A stretch of 46,263 bases of DNA from Tannerellaceae bacterium. GTDB lineage: Bacteria > Bacteroidota > Bacteroidia > Bacteroidales > Tannerellaceae. The notes beneath the pieces are model-generated. The model was given only the letters and a program-made list of their open reading frames with translations, searched no databases and had not been told where the DNA came from. The position numbers and the translations under genes were made by a program. The DNA is taken from NCBI GenBank assembly GCA_021201295.1, contig JAJQFE010000053.1, forward strand, positions 1 through 46,263. The letters run 5' to 3'. Below, piece by piece: positions 1 to 8,377 of this stretch (its first letter is position 1; every line of letters starts with the position of its first letter).

Positions 1-84
1 GGTTTTGCCGGATTATCGCAATTAAGTGATTTCTGCCGGAAGCGTTTTGGGAAATTCCCTACTGCCATACGGAAGAAAATATAG
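1..84 (+). CDS. AraC-family transcriptional regulator, C-terminal end only (partial)
   Basis: Reading frame 1 is open from the window edge to a TAG at 82-84 and gives 27 residues starting GFAGLSQLSDFCRKRFGKFP and ending in IRKKI. This matches the end of the second helix-turn-helix of AraC/XylS regulators, where a GFxxxSxFxxxFKKxFGxxPxxYR pattern is the family signature. Only the recognition helix and tail are visible, so the effector domain, start and promoter lie outside the window. In Bacteroidales such domains also end hybrid two-component regulators of glycan-use loci, which would fit the GH92 and SusD remnants nearby, but this cannot be decided from 27 residues. Confidence 0.7.
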   Translation, partial: GFAGLSQLSDFCRKRFGKFPTAIRKKI

Positions 85-274
85 AGTCATTTCATCGAAA
101 TCTTAGCTGAACGGTTTGTTTAATAATAAAATCAAGGGATAAAAATGGTCTTGTATTGAACATTCCCCTATCACTTTAGAAGTGACAGAAACTTATAGAG
201 TTCTAAATCAGTCATCTGTGCAAAGATAAATAAAAAAGCATCTCATTAAATATATTCATTCAATCTTTTGATAT
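85..274. other. Short intergenic region between AraC end and integrase end
   Basis: AT-rich spacer of 190 bases without an open frame of interest. On the minus strand positions 222-229 read TATCTTTG, a good match to the Bacteroidales -7 box, but no TTTG lies at the right distance upstream and no gene follows it leftward, so it is probably chance or drives an antisense transcript. Confidence 0.3.
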
Positions 275-1263
275 TTAACATGTTTTACTAATGGCCCGGG
301 ATACTTTCTGGTGTGCCTGATCCAATACGGATACTCCAAAAGAATCCAGGTAAATATAGGTCATTGCAACGGAGGTATGGCCTAACCATTCACTAATCAC
401 CCAAATGGGAATATTTTCATTTTTGGCAATTGTCGCCCATGCGTGTCTGGCCTGATGGGTAGACAGGCTTTTTCCTAATCTGGCCCGGACAGCTATCTGT
501 TTTAATCGCTGGTTTTGTATCCTGAGTCCCGTACAATATTGTGTATAGGTAGGTTGGGTAGGGTCCCGGATAATCGGGAACAGAAAAGGAGAAGAGGGAT
601 TGCTTTCTGTAAAATAGTAGATTATTTGCCGGAGTGTATGATTGAGGCTTACTTCAATGAATTGACCGGTTTTTCGTCTGAAATAGCTGAATGTATTCCT
701 CTTAAGATTAATATCACTCTTTTTTAAATAAGCCAGATCTACAAAGGACATACCACGGGCATGAAAAGCAAACATAAACAACCGAAGCGGATCTTTTTCT
801 TCATTGGGTGTGAGGGGATTATCCAGTAGGTTTTCCAGCCCTTTCATTTCCTGTTTGGACAGTGCTCTTTTACGGCATACAGCTACTTTGGTATATACAC
901 GTGCAAACGTATTTTCCGTAGGAAATTAAATAATCCCTGTTTATTCCCTTTATTACAGATCGCACGAAGATTTCTCATATAGAAAGAAATGGTGTTTAGG
1001 GAAAGTTTTCTTTCTTTCAGAGAGCGCTCATAGGCGATGATCAGTTTTTCTGTGATCTCACCGGGAAACAGATCTTTTTTACCACAAAAGTTCAGGAAAC
1101 TTTTTAACGTGGTACGGTATGCACGTGCTGTCCGGAAACAGCCGCATTTCGTTAATTCATCTGAGAGAGCCTGTACCCATCCGGATAAGCTTTTACGCAG
1201 ATGAACATTTTTTTTAGGAGGAAAGATAATAGATGACATAATGCTTAAAAAAGTTTTTTTCAA
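275..1263 (-). pseudogene. Tyrosine site-specific integrase, broken by a one-base frameshift
   Basis: Two minus-strand frames make one integrase. The upstream frame (1263 down to 883) carries the N-terminal SAM-like core-binding domain (pattern YMRNLRAICNKG). The downstream frame (to 275) carries the catalytic domain: Arg in HARGMSFVDLAYL, HQAR for the HxxR box, the WLGH histidine and the nucleophile Tyr in YIYLDSF. Near 925-931 the coding strand has AATTTCCTACG; adding one T gives AAT TTT CCT ACG and joins the frames through PTENTFARVYTKVAVCRKRA. The total is then exactly 330 codons, normal for Bacteroidales integrases of mobile elements or local DNA inversions. Translation now ends at 883, before any catalytic residue, so the enzyme should be dead unless the missing base is a sequencing error. 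A second ATG at 1239 is an equally plausible start. Confidence 0.85.
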
Positions 1264-1430
1264 TAATAACCCGCAAGTTAAAATTTAAGATTAGGAAATA
1301 ATCATGGACTACAGAAATAAAGAACTATTCTATAGAAATGTCACCTTTGAAAGTCGGAGATTGGAATGGAAATGTGATGGATTCGTTCCAGTCATATCCG
1401 GAAAGCCGGAAAAGGAAAAAGCGGATGTAT

Positions 1431-1466
1431 AAAAAATAATCCGGAGCATTCAAAAGACTCCGGATT
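1431..1466 (-). terminator. Intrinsic terminator downstream of the GH92 gene
   Basis: Perfect 9-bp inverted repeat AATCCGGAG / CTCCGGATT (1438-1446 and 1458-1466) with an 11-base loop. On the minus strand it is followed by a run of six T (1436-1431). It sits 18 bases beyond the reconstructed GH92 stop at 1484, as expected for its terminator. Confidence 0.7.
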
Positions 1467-1483
1467 ACCTTTGCACGTCTGTT

Positions 1484-3706
1484 TTATAGTGGTGCAGACA
1501 TGGATGAAGCCGCTGCATCCGGTGAACTACCCCATGCTTTGTTAAGACGTGGTCCCATCTAGAATACTAACTTTCCACCTGCTGCTACATCAGAATGGTA
1601 AATATATGTTTTCTCCCAGCTCTTACCATTCAACGTGGCAGACTGGATATATTTATTTTTAGCAGATACATCCTTTGCTTCAATAACAAATGTTTTTCCA
1701 TTCCCCACGTTTATTGTTACCTCTTCAAACATAGGGCTTCCTATATCATAAATCGGTCTTTCCGGACATTGTGGATAAAGCCCCATCGAAGAAAATACAT
1801 ACCAGCTCGACATGGACCCTCCGTCTTCATCACCACTTAAACCGTGTGGATTGGTATCATACCACAGATCCATGATCAGCCGGAGTTTTTGTTGGGTTTT
1901 CCAGGGTTGTCCGGCATAGTTATATAAATAAGGGATATGGAAAGCCGGTTCATTCCCCTGGCAGAACATTCCCATAAGTCCGGTCATATCAGGCATCTGA
2001 GCAAGGAATTGAAGCTTATCCACCCCGTCATGAGAGACGGTAAAAAGAGAATCCAGTTTCTCTACAAATTTTTCCCTTCCACCCATCAGGTTGATAAGTC
2101 CCTGCACGTCATGTTGAACATGCCAGGTATATATCCATGAATTACCTTCAGCAAAATAGCCTTCACCGGCAAAACTTCCGGAGAAGATAGGATCAAAAGG
2201 TTCGATCCATTGTCCGTCAGCTGATTTGGGAGCCATTAAACCAATCTCCGGTTTGAACAGGTTCTGATAGTTATGGGCTCTTTTCATAAATAACTGATAG
2301 TCTTCTTCTTTCCCAAGCTCTTTGGCCAGTTGGGCAAGGCACCAGTCATCGTATGCATGTTCCAGTGTAACAGATACGGACTGTCTCCTATGCCAGCTAT
2401 CCACCTCTTTCACCCATTCTTCCACTCCCGGCTCCGGTAACCGTCTGGATTGATAAGGCAATTGTTCATATTTCCCCACAGGAGCATCCGGGTTAAATTC
2501 TTTTCTCACGGGAAGGGCAGGGTAGAACCCATTGTCAAAATAACATTGCTCCAACTCGGTAATATACATTTCATCTTTCCAGGGAATCATCGTGGCTTCC
2601 AGATGATTTTTCTTCATTCCTTCGTAAGCCTTTTCAATATCATAATCCCGAACTCCCCGGAAGTAAGCATCTACGATGGTCGGAGTGGAATGGTGGCCTA
2701 TCATAGCTCCCGAACTGGGTAACCAGCCTGTCTCTTCATATCGTTTGATAAAATTCCGGATTGCCTGGTTATTGTCTTCCGGTTTGATCAGGCTTTGAAG
2801 CGGATAGGCACACCGGTAGGTATCCCGCACATTCCCCATACGAAGAGAGCGGGTACGGTGAAGAGTGGTATAGAACAATTGCCTTTGCTTTTCAGTGCCC
2901 CCTTTTACCCGGATAAGGTTAAGCTCTTCATTCCATAGCTCCCGGTTCTTTTTAGTCAACTGCTCAAACGAGGAGGACCCGATCTCTTTTTCTATGAAAC
3001 CTTTTGCTTCTTCTATGCTATTGGTTGAGATCCCCACTTTTATTTCCAGCGTCTCATGGCGGCCGGCTGCCGGAAAACTGGCATAGGCTCCTGCCGGGGA
3101 TTCCTCCCGGAAGGTTCCGGAGGTTACGGCAGGTTTGCTTAACTCAGCATAGAAAAAGTTCTTTCCTCCCCGGTTGCTTCCTTCTCCCTATAGGATAGTT
3201 TTATCCTTTATTTCTATGGATGCATGGTTTCCAGTCAGGTTCATTAACAGGTTATACGGCTGATTTTCAGGAATGGAAAATCTAAAGATAACCGTATTCG
3301 GTGTAGTCATAAATTCAGCATTAATATCTGAATTTTCCAAAAGTACCTGGTAATAGTAGGGAGTAGCGGTTTCATGATCATGATCGTACCCGGATGCATT
3401 GTCCTTCATATTTGTTTTAAGGTCTCCCGCCTGGATCATCAGATTTCCCGCCCCAAATGGGAACCCGTAAATCTTATCAGCCAGATACATATCCGTAAAG
3501 CCCGGGGTAAAAACAGGAAATAAACCTACATTTCCTCCAGGGGTTTTTACCACAGGGATGGTTCCTCTTGTTTTGGGATTTATGGTCCCGATGTACATAT
3601 ATACATCATCGACAGGATCATTTGTTTTTTGTGTTACCGTATCGCAGCCGGACAAAGCAAATGCAAGCCAGCAGACAAGCGACATAAATTGCACTCTTGT
3701 ACTCAT
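1484..3706 (-). pseudogene. GH92 family alpha-mannosidase-like lipoprotein with two internal TAG codons
   Basis: One frame runs from an ATG at 3706 to a TAA at 1484 (741 codons, normal for GH92) but contains TAG at 3188-3190 (codon 173) and 1559-1561 (codon 716). The start is chosen because it opens a lipoprotein signal (MSTRVQFMSLVCWLAFALSG then Cys). The N-terminal beta domain and the catalytic (alpha/alpha)6 domain are recognisable, including GDEDGGSMSSWY near the end and EGYFAEGNSWIYTWHVQHD. After the second TAG the frame continues with MGPRLNKAWGSSPDAA, the usual GH92 tail, so both stops are nonsense mutations in a once intact gene. GH92 enzymes are calcium-dependent exo-mannosidases acting on N-glycan or yeast mannan at the cell surface. 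The first TAG removes all catalytic residues, so no active enzyme is expected without readthrough. Confidence 0.88.
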
Positions 3707-3933
3707 AATAGGATGTTTTAATAGGTTAGAATAAGATATAAACTTAACTAATTGGTGTTTTCTGTTAGTGCCGGAAAGTGGTAAAATCCTTCCTTCCCTG
3801 TCCAACTAAATTCTCATTATTGCTCGTTAAAGGTATCAGAATTCTTGTTGATATCCAACAAATCCTCGCTTATTCTTATATAAATATTTTATGTGTACCT
3901 ATGGATAAATCGTTTTTATATGACAGATTATTC

Positions 3934-3941
3934 TATTTTTG
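3934..3941 (+). promoter_or_regulatory. Bacteroidales -7 box TATTTTTG for the SGNH hydrolase gene
   Basis: TATTTTTG matches TAnnTTTG and lies 21 bases before the ATG at 3963. The -33 region is weak (GTTTTT about 21 bases upstream). Confidence 0.5.
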
Positions 3942-3962
3942 CAGGGATAAATCAGGTATGGT

Positions 3963-4658
3963 ATGAAAAACAGATTCTTTATTTTAGTGATGGCAGGTTG
4001 CTTCCTGTTGAATGTGGATAGCTTTGCGCAGAGTGTCCGGCAAACGATTTCTATCCTCGGTGATTCCTATTCCACTTTTCTGGGATATGTAACTCCTGAT
4101 ACCAATGCCTGCTGGTATGGGATCCCGGATATTGAAGAAATAAATGATGTCAGAACGGTGGAAGAAACCTGGTGGTATCAGCTGATTCAGGAACAGGAGG
4201 GTCAGTTAGAGGTAAATAACTCTTATTCCGGTGCCACGATCTGCCACACTGGTTATAACCATGAAGATTATTCAGATCGCTCTTTTATTACCCGTATGGA
4301 TCACCTGGGAAACCCCGGTATTATTTTTATATTTGGCGGAACCAATGATAGTTGGGCAGGTGTTCCTATAGGAGAGTATCAATACGCGAACTGGACTACA
4401 GAGGATCTCTATAAGCTCCGTCCGGCCTTTTGTTATCTGCTACATGCTATGTTGTCCAGGTATCCGGATACAAAAATTTATAATATTACCAATACGGAAC
4501 TTTCCCAGGAGGTCTCAGACTCCATGGACGAAATCTGCCGTTATTACGAAATCCCTAATATACGGTTGCGTTATATCGATAAACAGGCCGGGCATCCTTC
4601 CGTTAACGGGATGAAAAATATCTGCCGGCAGGTAAGGGAAGCACTGTTAGCTGAATAA
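3963..4658 (+). CDS. SGNH/GDSL-family hydrolase, exported
   Basis: Intact 231-residue protein with an N-terminal signal peptide (hydrophobic residues 5-20, cleavage near SFAQ). The four SGNH blocks are visible: GDSYS with Ser at 35, the Gly of NNSYSG at 90, Asn in GGTND at 128, and His 211 in AGHPSVNG close to the C-terminus, where the Asp/His pair of the catalytic triad sits. These enzymes are esterases or acyl hydrolases; many periplasmic Bacteroidales members deacetylate polysaccharides. It lies just beyond the 5' end of the broken GH92 gene, divergent from it, which suggests a former glycan-use neighbourhood. The substrate cannot be read from sequence. It has its own promoter box and no following gene in an operon. 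Confidence 0.85.
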   Translation: MKNRFFILVMAGCFLLNVDSFAQSVRQTISILGDSYSTFLGYVTPDTNACWYGIPDIEEINDVRTVEETWWYQLIQEQEGQLEVNNSYSGATICHTGYNHEDYSDRSFITRMDHLGNPGIIFIFGGTNDSWAGVPIGEYQYANWTTEDLYKLRPAFCYLLHAMLSRYPDTKIYNITNTELSQEVSDSMDEICRYYEIPNIRLRYIDKQAGHPSVNGMKNICRQVREALLAE

Positions 4659-4862
4659 ATGAATAGGGGGTGTTATGAAAAGAAAAAAGAACCGGATCCT
4701 GTATGCTCTATTTTACAAATTATATTTTTCTTTAGGATTTTAGCGTGCCTTATTGGTAAATGTAGTTCTATCAACCACTTAAATTAATTTAATAGACGGA
4801 AGTTGTCCAAACAATTCATCCGGATCCCTGTTTCAAAGCTGTATATAATAAATGTATAGCAT

Positions 4863-5711
4863 ATGAAATATTCTGTTTGGTTGCTGCTGATAGTGACAGG
4901 TAGTATACTATGTACGGGCTGTGTCACCAAAGGTAAGTTCAGGAACTTACAGTCACAATATACGGATTTACGGAGGGACTATCAGGAAAGTCAGCTTTAG
5001 CTGACAGAAAACCGTATCCTGGCTAAAAGTCTGGAAGACCGGTTATCGGAAGCCCAAAGAAATAATGAGGATTTACGTAGTGCATTGAACCAATGTCTTG
5101 CATAAAGTTCCCAGGGCAATATAAATATTGGCAAATTAGTAGATGAGATCAATGCATCCAACCGGTTTATCCAGCATCTGGTAGAAGCTAAAAACAGGTC
5201 GGATTCCTTGAATTTACTGATGGTTACCAACCTGACCCGTTCGCTGACTACGGATGAGAGCCAGGATCTGGATATTCAGGTGTTAAAAGGAGTGGTCTAC
5301 ATATCCTTGGATGATAAGATGTTATATCGTTCCGGTAGTTATGAGATCAGTGATAAGGCAGGAGAGATCCTGAGCAAGATCGCTAAGATTATCATTGATT
5401 ACAGGGATTACGATGTATTGGTAGAAGGAAATACCAATACGGATCCGATCTCCCGTAACAATATCAGTAACAACTGGGATCTGAGTGTCCTACGGGGTTC
5501 CTCTGTGGTTCAGGCCCTGCAAAATACCTATGGTGTAGATCCGAAACGTTTAACTGTTGCCGGACGGGGTGAATACAATCCGGTTGCAACCAACAGCACT
5601 CCGGCAGGAAAAGAGCGAAACCGCAGAACACAGATCATTTTTACTCCCAAACTGGACCAGTTCCTGGAATTAATAGAACAAGCCCCGGCTAGTTCGTTGG
5701 ATGGATATTAA
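4863..5711 (+). pseudogene. OmpA-family lipoprotein with two internal stop codons
   Basis: A single frame from ATG 4863 to TAA 5709-5711 (283 codons) encodes a lipoprotein signal with lipobox LCTGC (Cys 20), a helical coiled-coil stretch (about residues 25-120) and a C-terminal OmpA domain (about 150-270) with the peptidoglycan-binding signature around RLTVAGRGEYNPVATN and ERNRRTQIIF. The frame is cut by TAG at 4998-5000 (codon 46) and TAA at 5103-5105 (codon 81). Both stops fall where Gln would fit (QLxLTEN, CLAxSSQ), so each can be explained by one C-to-T change from CAG or CAA. The 3' part is otherwise preserved, suggesting recent decay. Intact homologues anchor the outer membrane to peptidoglycan. 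Confidence 0.85.
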
Positions 5712-5749
5712 ATTCAATACATATATCCGGAGCCGGAAATCTTCCCATC

Positions 5750-5974
5750 TTGTGTAACATTCCTATCCGGATTACGGATATTCGTCCCGGTTTCGTTGAC
5801 ACGGCTATGGCAAAAGGAGAGGGCTTATTTTGGGTGGCTTCTCCGGAAAAAGCAGTCCAGCAGATCTATGAGGCTATCCGGAAACAAAAGCCGGTCACCT
5901 ATATCACCCGCCGGTGGAGTTTCGTAGCTTTTCTCCTTAAACGACTTCCCGGCTTTTTGTATAACTGGATATAA
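5750..5974 (+). pseudogene. Short-chain dehydrogenase/reductase, 3' remnant
   Basis: About 70 residues (ITDIRPGFVDTAMAKG, SPEKAVQQIYEAI, YITRRWSFVAFLLKRLP) match the C-terminus of classical short-chain dehydrogenases from the PG motif to the end. The Rossmann nucleotide-binding half and the YxxxK active site are absent, and only 38 bases separate this piece from the OmpA stop, so a deletion has removed the 5' two thirds. The only in-frame start is TTG at 5750, inside the gene body. It should not be functional. Confidence 0.8.
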
Positions 5975-6134
5975 TCCTGTCAACAACCGACTCTATCCTA
6001 TCCGGGAGGTTTTCCTGCCTGACAGGCGGGGAGATAGCCTCCCTGCTGTCAAACGGTTGGGTATCAAAAAATAAATAACGTTTATCTCAGCAAAGAAAAA
6101 GAGAGGTTTATAAGCGTTCTTTACTAAAAAATAA

Positions 6135-6142
6135 TATCTTTG
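6135..6142 (+). promoter_or_regulatory. -7 box TATCTTTG for the toxin-antitoxin pair
   Basis: TATCTTTG matches TAnnTTTG and lies 27 bases before the ATG at 6170. It overlaps the TTG at 6140 that would open a longer frame, which decides the start in favour of 6170. Confidence 0.5.
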
Positions 6143-6169
6143 GAAACCATAATCAAAACATTTGGCAAC

Positions 6170-6694
6170 ATGAAAAAGGAATCCGAACACAACGAAACCC
6201 ACCCGCAGGAAAACCAGGTAACAGAACCCGCTTTGGAATATCAATCCATACTTACCTCTCATAAAGAAGATCCAATTGATCCACCTGCCATTGAGAAAAT
6301 GAGGGAACATGTCCGGTGTGGAATGAACCAGATAAGAGAAGGAAAATATTATACAACAGATGAACTGGATGATTTTGTTTATCATGAAAAAACTGGTCTG
6401 GTCATTACAGGCAGCAGAAGACTTGCGAACGATTTATTTTTCTACTACAAACAAAGCCCTGATGCAGCCCATAAAATATATAACCGAATAAAAAAAGAGT
6501 CAGAACGATTAAGAAGATTGCCTTATATAGCACCAATAGAATCTTTACTGGAGGATGAAATAGAAATCTTCCGATCATTAGTCGTACTCCAACACTTTAA
6601 AGTAATATATACAATTGAAGATAATTTCATATACATAGTTCATGTGTGGGATTGCAGACAAGATCCCATAAGGCTGATACAAAAGATTCGCTAA
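6170..6694 (+). CDS. Antitoxin-like protein reading through into the toxin gene (174 residues)
   Basis: The frame starts at ATG 6170, downstream of the -7 box. Residues 1-35 are polar and unstructured. Residues 36-72 (AIEKMREHVRCGMNQIREGK and YYTTDELDD) resemble the antitoxins that precede ParE/RelE toxins in Bacteroidales. Residues 73-90 are the antitoxin frame running across the start of the toxin gene. From about residue 91 (YYKQSPDAAHKIYNRI, FRSLVVLQHFKVIY, VHVWDCRQDP) the sequence is genuine ParE/RelE toxin. The apparent fusion is best explained by loss of one T in the T run at 6437-6441. With six T the antitoxin frame would stop at a TGA near 6460 and the toxin would have its own frame from 6384. 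As it stands one hybrid polypeptide is encoded; whether it retains either activity is unknown. Confidence 0.75.
   Translation: MKKESEHNETHPQENQVTEPALEYQSILTSHKEDPIDPPAIEKMREHVRCGMNQIREGKYYTTDELDDFVYHEKTGLVITGSRRLANDLFFYYKQSPDAAHKIYNRIKKESERLRRLPYIAPIESLLEDEIEIFRSLVVLQHFKVIYTIEDNFIYIVHVWDCRQDPIRLIQKIR
6384..6694 (+). pseudogene. ParE/RelE-type toxin, frameshifted, overlapping its antitoxin
   Basis: In the frame of ATG 6384 the sequence reads MKKLVWSLQAAEDLRTIYF, a typical ParE/RelE start (basic, one beta strand, then a helix), and then goes out of frame. The remainder (YYKQSPDAAHKIYNRI to the end at 6694) is in the antitoxin frame. Restoring one T to the run at 6437-6441 gives IYFFYYKQ and a continuous 103-residue toxin, the normal length. 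Conserved family blocks are APIESLLED, FRSLVVL, KVIY and VWDCRQDP. Family members inhibit gyrase or cleave mRNA; which one cannot be told here. This part is too short in its first frame to be found by length-based gene callers. Confidence 0.75.
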
Positions 6695-6855
6695 GTAAGT
6701 AAGGATTATCTGTTCCGGAGTAACCGGATCGCAGATCCCTTTCCACTAACTTCCGGTGGTTTTGGCACACGCTGTTTTGCTGGAAATGGTATAGGTGTAA
6801 CGGGTGATCTTTTCACGGGATAAAAATAAAAAGAGAGGGAGTGACTGGAATTATT

Positions 6856-6955
6856 CCAGTCATACCTCCAGTCATATCTCCAGTCATCTGTGTCCATTTA
6901 CAGCACCTCGCACAACATCTCTTACAGCACCTGATACAGCACCTGATACAGCACC
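6856..6955. repeat. Degenerate 12-bp-period tandem array
   Basis: Units stay in phase at 12 bases from 6856: CCAGTCATACCT, CCAGTCATATCT, CCAGTCATCTGT, GTCCATTTACAG, CACCTCGCACAA, CATCTCTTACAG, CACCTGATACAG, CACCTGATACAG, CACC. The unit drifts from one sequence family to another without losing the period. On the minus strand the last units could encode a GAVS tetrapeptide repeat, but stops follow at once. Confidence 0.7.
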
Positions 6956-7020
6956 ATTAATAAATATATATATATAAATATTCTTTATAAATATAGGATA
7001 TAAATATAAACTAATAGGGT

Positions 7021-7060
7021 GCCTGTCAAAAAAAAGACAGGCGCGCACTTTTTCTTTTTT
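7021..7060 (+). terminator. Stem-loop followed by T-rich tract
   Basis: GCCTGTC / GACAGGC (7021-7027 and 7036-7042) with an A-only loop, followed within 7 bases by TTTTTCTTTTTTT. It has terminator form on the plus strand but lies about 325 bases beyond the toxin end. Confidence 0.5.
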
Positions 7061-7063
7061 TAA

Positions 7064-7129
7064 TAAGTATAGTATGGGGATATAGTAAGTATACTATGGC
7101 TGGATAATAAGTATATTATGGCGAAATGG
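7064..7129. repeat. Three imperfect 22-bp direct repeats
   Basis: TAAGTATAGTATGG (7064), TAAGTATACTATGG (7086) and TAAGTATATTATGG (7108) begin exactly 22 bases apart, differing mainly at one central base, with unrelated 8-base tails. The 22-base step is two helical turns, so the cores face the same side of the helix as for cooperative protein binding. The core is partly palindromic. Confidence 0.65.
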
Positions 7130-7222
7130 GCCGGATGCTTTTTGATGGGAAAAAGGATAAGAGGGGCTGTTTTCCATGGGGCCGTTAGTGGGTAGCTTTG
7201 GTTTGGATCCGATATGGCGGGC

Positions 7223-7792
7223 TTATTCGAAGGGGAGATCCTGGAAAAGAAACAGGATTAACGGCAGGTAGTCTTTTAGTTTGACCCGGAGGATACGGAG
7301 GGATTGGGTGATGCGGTATTCCACTGTTTTGACGGAGACGCCTAATGTTTGGGCTACCTGGGCATGGGTTTGTTCTCTGAAACGGCTCAGGATAAAGGTT
7401 TCCCGGTAGGTGTCCGGGAGTTCCCGAATGGCTTTTTCTATATTTTCCGCTAATTCGTTGACTAAATAATAATCCGGATCTTTAAACTGGTCTTTCAGTT
7501 TTTCGTAGAGGAACGTATGGATCTGTTGATGGTATTGTTGTTTTTTGACCGCATTCAGGCAGCGGTTGCGGGTGGCTGTGAAGAGATAGGATTTGAGGGA
7601 GTTCTCAATCACCAGGTCTTCCCGGTGTTCCCAGATAAACATCATCAGTCCCTGCACCAATTCTTCGGCATCCTGATCCGGAATAAACCGGGTGGCATAT
7701 TCACACAGCGGGGAGTAATAGGTCAGAAAGATCTGTTTATACACCTTTCTGTCTCCCTCTTGCAGGGACTGTAGGATTGACGTGTCTTCCAT
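7223..7792 (-). CDS. ECF RNA polymerase sigma factor (sigma-70 family)
   Basis: Intact 189-residue extracytoplasmic-function sigma factor. Region 2 is seen around FLTYYSPLCEYATRFIPDQD and SYLFTATRNRCLNAVKK (residues about 22-80), region 4 around LPDTYRETFILSRFREQTHA and LGVSVKTVEYRITQSLRILR (about 118-170). In Bacteroidales this family usually heads a run of anti-sigma (FecR), SusC and SusD genes for surface glycan uptake. None follows here: the gene is flanked by repeats on one side and 585 empty bases on the other, with only a SusD scrap at 9.0-9.3 kb. It has its own promoter box. It is either orphaned by deletion or regulates at a distance. Confidence 0.9.
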   Translation of the reverse strand: MEDTSILQSLQEGDRKVYKQIFLTYYSPLCEYATRFIPDQDAEELVQGLMMFIWEHREDLVIENSLKSYLFTATRNRCLNAVKKQQYHQQIHTFLYEKLKDQFKDPDYYLVNELAENIEKAIRELPDTYRETFILSRFREQTHAQVAQTLGVSVKTVEYRITQSLRILRVKLKDYLPLILFLFQDLPFE

Positions 7793-8377
7793 TCGTTTGC
7801 ATTCCCATGCGGGTCTTCTACAAAGATAGGTTTTTAATTCATATAGTGTCGATTCTCCGGTATTTTGTTTGGCTATCGGTGCAGGATCGGTGCTGTTTCT
7901 GCCGGTTACCGGAATTTTTTACCGGGACATCCGGGTGGTTGGGCTTTTGCAGGGTAAGGTGGAACGGCTCTTTTTACTAACGTGTAGGGAGTTGAAGGAA
8001 ATAAGAGTGCATCGCATGCAGCAATTTTTTGTTTTATTCATCTATTTATATAGAAGGATACTACATAGGATCTGATAAGAAGATCATCGGAAACCGTCCG
8101 TGATGGATCGGTATTCCTGTCAAAGAACGGATTCCGGGTGGCACTTTTCCACCGGAATACTATGCAGGTTTTAATTATTCGTTTTTTAAGGCTAAAAAGT
8201 ATCAGATATTAATTGTTTGGAGATTAATTTTTTTAAATTGAAATTATTTCTTATATTGCCTATCAGAAGTACTACTTGAGAAGAAGAAGCTGAACCCGGG
8301 ATGTAGCGTTGAGTAAGTCCTCCTGTAAAAAGACGAGCGGGATGGTAAGTGAGTAAGAATGTAAAAGCATTGGATGT
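7793..8377. other. Intergenic region of 585 bases between sigma factor and lipoprotein
   Basis: It holds the sigma-factor promoter at its left end and a bulged hairpin ATTCCGGGTGG / CCACCGGAAT near 8129-8157 without a T run. No anti-sigma factor or SusC remnant could be recognised on either strand; short open frames show no domain or consistent codon pattern. A weak -7-like TATATTG at 8252-8258 could serve the lipoprotein gene. Confidence 0.5.
7821..7828 (-). promoter_or_regulatory. -7 box TATCTTTG for the ECF sigma gene
   Basis: Minus-strand TATCTTTG ends 28 bases before the sigma-factor ATG at 7792. No clear TTTG at the -33 position. Confidence 0.5.

Larger units (their letters stand above)
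6695..7222. other. Repeat-rich intergenic region of 528 bases
   Basis: No credible gene. Contents in order: a 10-bp palindrome TGACTGGAAT-T-ATTCCAGTCA (6842-6862), a 12-bp-period array (6856-6955), an AT-only tract (about 6956-7015) rich in TATA, a stem-loop with T run (7021-7060), and three 22-bp direct repeats (7064-7129). The toxin-antitoxin pair and the sigma factor converge on this region. A 63-codon minus-strand frame (6706-6897) crosses the repeats and has no recognisable feature. Confidence 0.6.

Noticed and set aside
190-1335. Invertible DNA segment around the integrase
   Set aside because: Possible inverted copies near 194-206 and 1318-1335 match too weakly, and no promoter lies between suitable repeats.
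1484-5711. Recoding of TAG (as in some Bacteroidales phages) to explain the stops in GH92 and OmpA
   Set aside because: OmpA also contains TAA and DUF6377 contains TGA, and the neighbouring genes end normally at these codons, so nonsense mutation is simpler.
5993-6385. 130-residue minus-strand frame opposite the antitoxin
   Set aside because: It is a shadow of the antitoxin frame and its promoter region, with hydrophobic residues typical of antisense reading.
6170-6694. A natural fused antitoxin-toxin protein as a new single-gene design
   Set aside because: The toxin start is clearly recognisable in another frame at 6384 and one added T restores two normal genes, so the fusion looks secondary.
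6706-6897. 63-residue minus-strand frame (MDTDDWRYDWRYDW...)
   Set aside because: It runs over the 12-bp repeats, has no homology pattern, promoter or neighbours, and is best seen as a chance frame.
6856-7129. CRISPR-like array
   Set aside because: The 12- and 22-base units are contiguous or have 8-base tails, there are no spacers of 28-40 bases, and no cas genes are present.
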